A DNA stretch of 64,000 nt, from the NCBI GenBank assembly GCA_024697945.1, contig JAILRU010000135.1, forward strand, positions 1 through 64,000, read 5' to 3'. Shown one piece after another: positions 9,167-16,020 of this stretch (position 1 is its first letter; each line of letters starts with the position of its first letter). A program made the translations under genes and the position numbers. Source of the stretch: Bacteroidaceae bacterium (GTDB lineage: Bacteria > Bacteroidota > Bacteroidia > Bacteroidales > Bacteroidaceae). The notes under the pieces were generated by a model. The model saw only the letters and a list, made by a program, of their open reading frames with translations, was not told where the DNA came from and searched no databases.

Positions 9167-9406
9167 TTACATAAAAATCGCCCCAAAATCATAGGTTTTC
9201 TCCCCTCCCACAACCGATGTGCTGCTGAAGCCCGAGAAGGCCTCCTTGGCATCGAGGACGCCTGTGACAAACAGAATGCCAATGGCACAGAGAAACACCC
9301 AGTCGGAGCGCAACTTGGTGAACAGCAGGACACTGAACATGCCCAGCACTGTAACGATAGTTATCCAGGCATCAATTCCGAAGCCTAAGAACATAAATGA
9401 TTCCAT
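9167..9406 (-). pseudogene. SLC13-family transporter, N-terminal fragment only
   Basis: This 79-codon frame resembles the first 75 residues of the intact transporter at 9763-11556: compare GFGIDAWITIVTVLGMFSVL with GFSISAWITILTLIGIFIVM, and LFVTGVLDAKEAFSGF with LLVTGVVTEEEGMAGF. Similarity stops after 'GFSSTSV' and the frame ends after an unrelated GGEKTYDFGAIFM. A full protein is about 600 residues, so most of the gene was deleted. It sits 4 bp after the STAS gene. Either it is a dead duplicate at the operon end, or a two-helix small membrane protein that was kept. The abrupt end next to array A favours decay. Confidence 0.75.
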
Positions 9407-9410
9407 GAAA

Positions 9411-9713
9411 TTACAGGAACTCGAAAAGGTTGGTGAAGCCCGTCATGGCGAATACGCTTCGGATTTCGTCGGAGATGCCCCTGATATAGACGTGGCTGCC
9501 CTTGGGCTTGGCGTTCTTCAGGATGCTGAGGAAAATACGCAGTCCACTGGACGAAATGTACTGCATCTGCGTACAGTCGAGGATGATGTTGTGGCCCTCT
9601 GGGTCCATCAGGGGGGCAGCTGCCTTTTCGACTTCGGGAGCCGCAGCCGTGTCAAGGCGGCCTTCAAAGTACATCACCAGATCGTTGTTCTCTTCTTTGA
9701 TTTTAGTGTTCAT
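9411..9713 (-). CDS. STAS-domain anti-sigma-factor antagonist-like protein
   Basis: A 100-residue single STAS domain of the SpoIIAA/RsbV type. It has the family beta-alpha pattern (LVMYFEGRLDTAAAPEVEKA; NIILDCTQMQYISSSGLRIF) with a conserved serine in ISSSG (about Ser55) where family members are phosphorylated by an RsbW-type kinase and dephosphorylated by a SpoIIE-type phosphatase. The phosphatase, fused to an RsbW-like domain, is in the same operon (11594-13951), so the two probably form one partner-switching pair. No sigma factor is nearby. The output may be another target, perhaps the co-encoded transporter. Confidence 0.93.
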   Translation of the reverse strand: MNTKIKEENNDLVMYFEGRLDTAAAPEVEKAAAPLMDPEGHNIILDCTQMQYISSSGLRIFLSILKNAKPKGSHVYIRGISDEIRSVFAMTGFTNLFEFL

Positions 9714-9733
9714 TATTATTGTATTTTGAAGTT

Positions 9734-9767
9734 ATTAATTGTCAATTGTCAATTATCAATTATCATA
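9734..9767. repeat. Heptad repeat block between transporter and STAS genes, containing a stop codon
   Basis: Words caattgt/caattat repeat every 7 bp. The transporter stop (minus-strand TGA, 9763-9765) lies inside the block. Confidence 0.8.
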
Positions 9768-11556
9768 GAGGGTAAATAATGTTTACGATGACGAGGGTGA
9801 TGGCCAGCAGGACGATGTGCATGCAGGTGCCGAGGCGGACGAAATCGGTGAACCGGAACGAGCCTGGGCCGAAGATGAGCATGTGGGTGCTGCTGCCTAT
9901 GGGCGAGGCAAAGCTGAACGTGACGGAGAGCATGAGCGACATGACGAAGGGCATGGGATTGCAGCCCAACAGCTCAGCCTGCTGATACATGATAGGGAAG
10001 AAGATTGCACTGGCTCCCACATCGCTGACAAACTCGCTGACGAACGAAGCCAGTAGACACATCACCGCCATGATGATATAGGGATTGTCGCCACAAAGCT
10101 GCATCACGTGAAGCGCGACATTGTCTGCAATGCCGGTCTTGGTGATGGCGGTGGAGAAGACCACCGTGCAACCCAAGACGAGCAGCAGTTCCCATTCGAT
10201 ATACTTAGTGACTCCCGTGATGCGGCAGCAGCCCAGAATCATCATCGTGCCGGCAGCCAGCATGGTGGTGGCCATGAGAGGCAGGACGTGGAACGACGAG
10301 ATGATGAACATGAGCACGATGATGATAGCCGAGGTGACAGTCTTCGGTCCCAGCTGCGGCACGAAGTGGCTGTCGAAGAAGGTGAGGCTGCGGCGGTTGT
10401 CTTGCTCCAGCTGCTCCTCGCCCTTGGGCGGGCACTCCAGGAGGAGCGTGTCGCCAGCCTGCAACTGTATCTCGCGCGGCTGTCCCTTGACGCGGCTTCC
10501 CTGACGGGCCACAGCGACGAGTGCCACGTTGTTCTTCTGCTCGAAGTCGCACTCCGTCATGGAGCGTCCGATGAGGTCGCTGCCGAAGGTGACATATGCT
10601 GTACGCATTCTGCGCTTGGTGTCGATGTCGTTGATGCTCCATACATGATGGTCGGCAGCTGCCAGGCCGTGCGTACGTTTCAGTTCCAGTATCTCGTTGA
10701 TTTGTCCGGCGTAGATGAGGCGGTCGCCGCCAAGAATCCACTCGTCCTTGGGCACGGGCATGATAATCTCGCGGTCGAAGCGTACAATCTCGACCAGCGA
10801 ACCGCCCTTGACGTTCAGCAGTCCTGCCTCCTCGACACTCTCACCCACGGCGGGATTGTCTGTCGGCACCAACAATTCCACAGTATAGTCGCTGGTGGTC
10901 TCGAACGATTGTTCGGCGGACTCGCGCGGCGGAATGAAGCGTTGCAGCAGCATGACCATTGTCACGCCGACAATGGTGAGAATCACTCCAGGCACCAAAG
11001 GCTCGAATACATTGAGCGACTGACCGGTCTGATTCAGATAGAGACCTGCGATGACGAGGTTCGACGAGTTGCCCAGCAACGTGCACATACCGCCCAGGGT
11101 GGCTGCGTAGCTCAAGGGTAGCAGAAGCTTGGAGGGTGCAATGTTGAGTTTTCGCGACCATATCTTCACGGCATCAATGAACAGAATCACCACATTTACG
11201 GAATTCAGCAAGGCAGCCATTATGCTGGTCGGCACCATCAGGCGCAACAAGGCATTGTTGTAGTTCTTGGGGTCGCCAAGCACGTTCTTGGAGAGCCAGT
11301 AGAGCACGCCGGTATGCAGGAGTCCGGCTATGATGATGGCGAAGGCTGCATGAATCACAACGGGTTCGCTACCGAAGCCCGCCATGCCTTCCTCCTCGGT
11401 GACGACACCCGTAACCAGCAATATGGTAAGTGCACCCAGGAATGCCACTTCAGCAGGGATGCGCGAGCGCGACATCACAATGAAGATGCCGATGAGTGTC
11501 AGTATGGTTATCCAGGCACTGATGCTGAAGCCGAGAATAATCTGGTCGAAAAACAT
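9763..11556 (-). CDS. SLC13/DASS-family anion transporter with two TrkA-C domains
   Basis: A 597-residue inner-membrane protein. Membrane segments cover about residues 1-215 and 395-597. Between them are two TrkA-C-like ligand-binding domains: one around VGESVEEAGLLNVKGGSLVE and IYAGQINEILELKR, another around IGRSMTECDFEQKNNVALVA and LLLECPP. This layout matches sodium/anion symporters for sulfate or dicarboxylates with regulatory RCK_C domains. It sits 37 bp downstream of the SpoIIE-type phosphatase and 49 bp upstream of the STAS gene, so its activity may be tied to that signalling pair. The substrate is unknown. Confidence 0.92.
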   Translation of the reverse strand: MFFDQIILGFSISAWITILTLIGIFIVMSRSRIPAEVAFLGALTILLVTGVVTEEEGMAGFGSEPVVIHAAFAIIIAGLLHTGVLYWLSKNVLGDPKNYNNALLRLMVPTSIMAALLNSVNVVILFIDAVKIWSRKLNIAPSKLLLPLSYAATLGGMCTLLGNSSNLVIAGLYLNQTGQSLNVFEPLVPGVILTIVGVTMVMLLQRFIPPRESAEQSFETTSDYTVELLVPTDNPAVGESVEEAGLLNVKGGSLVEIVRFDREIIMPVPKDEWILGGDRLIYAGQINEILELKRTHGLAAADHHVWSINDIDTKRRMRTAYVTFGSDLIGRSMTECDFEQKNNVALVAVARQGSRVKGQPREIQLQAGDTLLLECPPKGEEQLEQDNRRSLTFFDSHFVPQLGPKTVTSAIIIVLMFIISSFHVLPLMATTMLAAGTMMILGCCRITGVTKYIEWELLLVLGCTVVFSTAITKTGIADNVALHVMQLCGDNPYIIMAVMCLLASFVSEFVSDVGASAIFFPIMYQQAELLGCNPMPFVMSLMLSVTFSFASPIGSSTHMLIFGPGSFRFTDFVRLGTCMHIVLLAITLVIVNIIYPL

Positions 11557-11593
11557 AACTACTTCAATTCAAATTTATAAATCCAAAACCATG

Positions 11594-13951
11594 CTAACTG
11601 CTAACCGGTAACCGCTTCAGCAGCGTGAGGACATTACGTCCGTCAACATATTCATAGTTAATACTGTCCATAATCTGGCGGATGAGGTGAATGCCAAGTC
11701 CGCCTATGCCTCGTTCCTCTGCCGAGAGTGAGGTATCCACTTCAGCCTTGGCGGTGGGGTCGAAGGGCTTACCGTTGTCGCTGATGATGAACTTCAACCC
11801 TTCGTCGCTGATGGTGGCATCGATGCTTACCGTGCCCTTGGTACCCTTGGGATAGGCATAGTTCATCACGTTGACCACAGCCTCTTCGATGGCGAGGTTC
11901 ATCTTCATGCTCGTACCCATGTCGAATTCGGCAGCCTCGCATACCGTATCTGTGAATTCAGCCAGCTTGGGAATGGTCTGCACGTCGTTGGGCAGGGTAA
12001 TGCTGCGTTGATAGCGTATGTTGGGTTTCTGATGCTTGTATTGGAGGGCCAGCATGGTCAGGTCATCACTTTGCTCGGCTTCTCCTACGAATTGGTGCAC
12101 GGCATTGGTCATGATCTCAATAAGTTGCTTGGGTGTATTCTGTGTCTTCCGTATCACGTCTAAGATGCGCTTCTCCTGGAATTGGGCGTGCTCCGCATTT
12201 TCGGCCTCTGTCAGTCCGTCGGTATAAAGGAAAATGGTTGTCTGTGGGTCGATGGTTGCCTCCTGAAGGGAGAACTTCCATCCATTCATGACGCCGATGG
12301 GGATGTTTGGGTCACAGGGCAACAGTCCGACTCCACTGCCTACTAACATGGGAACATCATGACCGGCATTGCAGTAGCGCATACGGCCTGTCGGCATGTC
12401 AAGCACTCCGGCGAAGAACGTGACGAACATATTCGATTCGTTCGTGTCGGCCAAAGCTTCGTTCAACTCGGTGACAATATGGTTAGGCATGGCCTCATGA
12501 GCGGCTATAGAGCGGAACAGAGCACGTGTGACGGCCATAACTAGTGCTGCTGGAACGCCCTTGCCAGAGACATCGCCGATGCAGAAGAAGAGTTTCTCGT
12601 CGCGTATGAAGAAGTCAAAGAGGTCGCCGCCTACCTCTTTGGCAGAGACGAGCTGGCCGTAGATATCTATGTCGTCGCGTTCGGGATAAGGCGGATAGAC
12701 TTTGGGAATCATAGCCATCTGGATGCCGCTGGCGATGCGGAGGTCTCTCTCTATTGAAGCTTTCTCGGCTGTGGTATCCTTCAGTTCCTCGATATGCCTG
12801 ACGAGGGAATTCTGCATGTCGGCAAACGAATGGCTGAGCTGGCCTATCTCGTCGATGCGCTTCAGTTCTGGCAGCTGGGCATCGAACTGTCCCGAGGCAA
12901 TGGTCTCGGCTTCCTTGGCCAGCCGTCTCAGGGGCTTCAGCTCCCGGGTAATGATTTGGATGAAGAAGAAGAGCATCAGCAACAGGCCGCAGATGACGAT
13001 GGCCCTCACGTTGTACCGCAAACGGTCGAAACCGCCAAAAATGTCGCTCTCAGGGCAGACGATGGCCATGCTGCAGCCTGTCTTGCCGAGGGGCTTGTAG
13101 AAAACATAGCAGTGCTTGCCGTCTACCAGCATCTTCTTCATACCCTCCTCACCGCGTTGCATGGCATAGCCCAAAGCGGTCAAGGCAGTGTCTGGCTGCT
13201 CGATGGTTTGTGTGAAGATGGTCTGCCGGGTAATCTTCGTCGTGTCGGGATGTACGAAATAGGTGCCGCCACGGCCAATCATGATGCTGTAGGAATTGGG
13301 GTAGGGCTTGACCGCCGAGATGGTATGCGAGAGCCAGTTGATGGAGAGGCTGGTATTGATGACGCCAATCATCTGTCCCGTATTGTCCTTTATCGTCTGA
13401 CAGTAGCTGGTCACCATCTCGCTGGTGTTTGTGGCTACGTCAAGATCCATATACGGTTCTGTCCAACACGGTTTTTCAAGCAGTTGTGGCATCAAATACC
13501 AGTCTGCGAAGAAATACTGGTAGTAATCGCTGCCGCCCTGTATGGTGCGGATGGAGTCACCGATATGTTTGGTATAGGCGGAGAAGTAGCGCCCTTTGTC
13601 CTTGAAGTAGTAAGGCTCGAAGGCGATGGAGCAGTTGTAGAAATCGGGGTTGTTCTGTAACATGCTCCGACTATAGACAAACATTGAGTCGGCCACATCG
13701 GGATGTCGTTGCACGAGCCATTTGGTCATGTTCGTGGCCACCTCCACCCGGTTCAGGATGCTCTCTACGCGCAGCGATGTGTTGTCCAAAGTTTGCGTGG
13801 CACGGTTGATGGCTTCCTTATGGACGGCCTCACGGGCTTGATAGAACAGGAATCCGAGAGCAACGTTGAAGATGATGCCGGCAAACAAGACGACCCATAA
13901 ACTAACCTTGATGGAAAGCTTGCGACGGATATGATTGATAATCGAATTCAT
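11594..13951 (-). CDS. Transmembrane dCache-HAMP-SpoIIE (PP2C) phosphatase fused to RsbW-like HATPase
   Basis: A 785-residue membrane receptor. TM1 is about residues 17-37, then a large periplasmic dCache-type sensor (YYFKDKGRYFSAYTKHIGDS; PCWTEPYMDLD), TM2 about 316-338, and HAMP (LKPLRRLAKEAETIASGQFD). A SpoIIE/PP2C phosphatase follows with the metal-site acidic motifs VGGDLFD, GDVSGKGVPAAL, YTDGLTEA and DDLTML. The C-terminal GHKL ATPase has an N box (NLAIEEAVVNVMNYAYP), G1 (DNGKPFDP) and G2 (GIGGLGIHL). The fusion could both phosphorylate and dephosphorylate the STAS protein encoded two genes on. It begins 24 bp after the binding-protein gene, which may supply the periplasmic ligand. Confidence 0.95.
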   Translation of the reverse strand: MNSIINHIRRKLSIKVSLWVVLFAGIIFNVALGFLFYQAREAVHKEAINRATQTLDNTSLRVESILNRVEVATNMTKWLVQRHPDVADSMFVYSRSMLQNNPDFYNCSIAFEPYYFKDKGRYFSAYTKHIGDSIRTIQGGSDYYQYFFADWYLMPQLLEKPCWTEPYMDLDVATNTSEMVTSYCQTIKDNTGQMIGVINTSLSINWLSHTISAVKPYPNSYSIMIGRGGTYFVHPDTTKITRQTIFTQTIEQPDTALTALGYAMQRGEEGMKKMLVDGKHCYVFYKPLGKTGCSMAIVCPESDIFGGFDRLRYNVRAIVICGLLLMLFFFIQIITRELKPLRRLAKEAETIASGQFDAQLPELKRIDEIGQLSHSFADMQNSLVRHIEELKDTTAEKASIERDLRIASGIQMAMIPKVYPPYPERDDIDIYGQLVSAKEVGGDLFDFFIRDEKLFFCIGDVSGKGVPAALVMAVTRALFRSIAAHEAMPNHIVTELNEALADTNESNMFVTFFAGVLDMPTGRMRYCNAGHDVPMLVGSGVGLLPCDPNIPIGVMNGWKFSLQEATIDPQTTIFLYTDGLTEAENAEHAQFQEKRILDVIRKTQNTPKQLIEIMTNAVHQFVGEAEQSDDLTMLALQYKHQKPNIRYQRSITLPNDVQTIPKLAEFTDTVCEAAEFDMGTSMKMNLAIEEAVVNVMNYAYPKGTKGTVSIDATISDEGLKFIISDNGKPFDPTAKAEVDTSLSAEERGIGGLGIHLIRQIMDSINYEYVDGRNVLTLLKRLPVSS

Positions 13952-13960
13952 AATAGACGA

Positions 13961-13990
13961 TTACTTTTCACCTTTTCACTTTTCACTTAC
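13961..13990. repeat. Heptad repeat block carrying the stop of the binding-protein gene
   Basis: cttttca words, about 7 bp apart, fill the gap before the phosphatase gene. Read on the minus strand, the upstream gene ends in it (GTA AGT GAA AAG TGA). Confidence 0.75.
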
Positions 13991-14935
13991 GAGTTCCTCG
14001 TACGTCACCTCTCGGCTCAGCATCTGGTTCTCCGCCATCAGGCGGCTGGCCTGCCGCACCATGTCGGGGCGCAGCCGGAACTCGCGTTTCTTCGATTCAC
14101 GGTCAACCTGCAGACGCAATACTTCCTTGAGCATCAGCCGCTGCATCACACGGTTGGTGGCGATGTGGTTCTTTTCGACGTACTGCATCACGATGTCCAG
14201 CGTCTCTTCGGGATGTTGGGCTGCCCACTCCCAGCCCTTACGGCTAGCCTGGGCAAAGCGGCGTGCCTGCTCCTGATGCTTGGCATAGTAGTCGCGAGTC
14301 ATATAGACACCGTCCTCCTGCACGTTGTAGCCGTGGTCGCAGAAGCGATACACGTTCTTGTCGGTCATCTTGACACCCGCCTGAACCAACTGATAATACT
14401 CGTTGTAGCTCATGGCCAACGTGGCGTCGAGAGCTCCGGAGACAAACAGGTTGACATTCTGGGCGAATGGCACCCACTGGTAGTTCAGATGTTCCTTATT
14501 GTTCATGCACATGGCCATCTGACCGAAACCTACGCTCCAGATGCCAACCCGTGCACCCTTCTGTGTCAGCGGGTCCTTGCCATGGGCCGAGACGATGACC
14601 AACGAGTTGTTCATCGATGTTTGGAGTATGTTCACCAAAGGGAATCCTTCGTTCACTATCTCCAATGCTTGGCAGAGCATAAGCGTCGTGGCCTGACACA
14701 TGTTCTTGCGCAGACGGCTCATGGCAGGCTGTGTGACTGATGGATGCTCAATCTTCACGTCCAGGCCTGCTTCACGGTAGAATCCCCTTTGCTCAGCCAC
14801 ATAATATCCTGCGAACTGGGCCTGAGCCGTCCACTGGGGCGTGAACACAATGGTCTCATCCTTTGTCTGTTTGCTTTGTGCTAAGATTGCAAAAGAGCAA
14901 CAGAGCATCAAGGCAGTCATCAGTCGCCTTTTCAT
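13976..14935 (-). CDS. THI5/NMT1-like periplasmic solute-binding protein (orphan)
   Basis: The ORF track extends to 15346, but that part overlaps the upstream gene. The signal peptide MKRRLMTALMLCCSFAILAQ places the start at 14935 (319 residues). The mature part matches the NMT1/THI5/SsuA-like binding fold: FTPQWTAQAQFAGYYVAEQRGFYREAGLDV, ILQTSMNNSLVIVSAHGKDP, and a C-terminal helical part. Such proteins usually feed an ABC importer for pyrimidines, taurine or nitrate, but no ABC permease or ATPase is in this operon. The dCache receptor follows directly, so the protein may deliver ligand to a sensor rather than a transporter. The ligand is unknown. Confidence 0.88.
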   Translation of the reverse strand: MKRRLMTALMLCCSFAILAQSKQTKDETIVFTPQWTAQAQFAGYYVAEQRGFYREAGLDVKIEHPSVTQPAMSRLRKNMCQATTLMLCQALEIVNEGFPLVNILQTSMNNSLVIVSAHGKDPLTQKGARVGIWSVGFGQMAMCMNNKEHLNYQWVPFAQNVNLFVSGALDATLAMSYNEYYQLVQAGVKMTDKNVYRFCDHGYNVQEDGVYMTRDYYAKHQEQARRFAQASRKGWEWAAQHPEETLDIVMQYVEKNHIATNRVMQRLMLKEVLRLQVDRESKKREFRLRPDMVRQASRLMAENQMLSREVTYEELVSEK

Positions 14936-14945
14936 TGCAAACTCC

Positions 14946-15860
14946 CTATTTATAAAGCTTAATCTCGCTAAGCTGGAGCCGTGTGCCGTCTGCCATGCGG
15001 ATGAATTCGAAGCGGTAGTAGCGGAAAGAGGCAGGGGAGGGTACCTTGAAGCGGTACTCCTGCTCGTTCTCGTCGCGCATGCGGCGGTTGAACTTCTGTT
15101 CGTCGAGGGACGTCCATGCCTGCTTGTCGTTCGAGCCTGAGACACGCCAGGTGATGGGGTTGCGGTCGGGATAGGTGTGCGTATCGTCGCCCGTAACGAA
15201 GCCGTATTCCGAGACAGCCATCTGCTCACCCGCGTCCAATACGACGGAGTATGGCATCTGCTGGGGTTCGTCGATGCACCATTTCGTGTAGAAGAGACCG
15301 TCGCTAACCATTGCCGCACTTTCCTTGCCGTCACGTCCTGTGCCACTCACGAAGGTTGTCTTGACAGCTGTCTTAGCCGTTTTGTGGAGGTTGATTTCGC
15401 TTAGTTGGATGCGCGTTCCTTCAGCCATGCGGATAAACTCGAAGCGGTAGTAGCGGAACTTTCCCTTGAAAGTCGGCTGGAAGCAGTACTCCTCTTCATT
15501 TTCATCGCCCATGCTGTGGTTGTTCCTCTGGTCGTCTATGAGTACCCAGTCCTGCTTGTCATTGGAACCTGAGACGCGCCACGTTACGGGGTTGCGTTCA
15601 GGATAGCTCTGGGTGTCGTCGCCCGTCACGAAGCCATACTCAGCGATGCTAGTCTCTTCTCCTGCATCAAGGACAATGACATAGGGCATCAGGAACGGGG
15701 CGTCCAAGCACCATTTGGTATCGTATCGTCCATCGGCGACCATTGCAGGCCCTTCCCCTCTGTCTCGGCCAGGACCACTTACAAATGTTGTCTTGATTGT
15801 CTGAGCCGATGCCTCCTGGCATGCAAGTAAGAGCATAAAACAGGCTAAAATATGTTTCAT
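14946..15860 (-). CDS. Secreted protein with two discoidin-like (F5/8 type C-like) repeats
   Basis: A 304-residue protein: signal peptide MKHILACFMLLLACQEASAQ, then two homologous units of about 140 residues. Each has TTFVSG.GRD near its start, EYGFVTGDDT in the middle, TWRVSGSNDKQ and YYRFEFIRMA(E/D)GTR.QLSEI at the end, the pattern of galactose-binding-like discoidin domains. Upstream in-frame ATGs (15911, 15884) lie before or at the predicted transcription start, so 15860 is chosen. It is first in the operon with the binding protein, phosphatase, transporter and STAS genes and may present glycan ligand at the surface. No catalytic motif was seen. Confidence 0.82.
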   Translation of the reverse strand: MKHILACFMLLLACQEASAQTIKTTFVSGPGRDRGEGPAMVADGRYDTKWCLDAPFLMPYVIVLDAGEETSIAEYGFVTGDDTQSYPERNPVTWRVSGSNDKQDWVLIDDQRNNHSMGDENEEEYCFQPTFKGKFRYYRFEFIRMAEGTRIQLSEINLHKTAKTAVKTTFVSGTGRDGKESAAMVSDGLFYTKWCIDEPQQMPYSVVLDAGEQMAVSEYGFVTGDDTHTYPDRNPITWRVSGSNDKQAWTSLDEQKFNRRMRDENEQEYRFKVPSPASFRYYRFEFIRMADGTRLQLSEIKLYK

Positions 15861-15888
15861 ATATGTAGATGTTTTTGTTTTCATTGTG

Positions 15889-15919
15889 CAAAGATACGAT
15901 ATATAATTCAAAATTCAAA
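15889..15919 (-). promoter_or_regulatory. Bacteroidetes promoter of the 9.2-15.9 kb operon
   Basis: On the minus strand: TTTG, 19 bp, TATCTTTG. The -33 TTTG is part of the heptad repeat TTTTGAA, so repeat slippage could change promoter spacing. Transcription should start close to 15884, ruling out the upstream start codons. Confidence 0.8.
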
Positions 15920-15984
15920 ATTCAAAATTCAAAAATATAAGAATAGAAAATAATTATGGACTATGGACTATGAACTATGAACTA
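15902..15984. repeat. Two heptad blocks between divergent promoters
   Basis: attcaaa repeats (15904-15935) and ggactat/gaactat repeats (about 15955-15984) with a short spacer. The second makes a false upstream start (MNYEL...) for the GH92 gene. Confidence 0.9.
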
Positions 15985-15991
15985 AAATACT

Positions 15992-15999
15992 TATCTTTG
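15992..15999 (+). promoter_or_regulatory. -7 box of the GH92 gene
   Basis: TATCTTTG lies 21 bp before ATG 16021. No exact TTTG is seen at -33. It decides the start, because ATG 15970 would be upstream of the transcript. Confidence 0.7.
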
Positions 16000-16020
16000 C
16001 AGGAAATTAATCCAGAAACA

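Noticed and set aside
14936-15346. N-terminal extension of the binding protein
   Set aside because: It runs antiparallel-frame through the discoidin gene and is low-complexity Thr/Arg/Ser-rich; the signal peptide at 14935 is clear.
15970-16020. Upstream start of the GH92 gene
   Set aside because: The ATG is made by the heptad repeat and lies upstream of the TATCTTTG box; the signal peptide begins at 16021.
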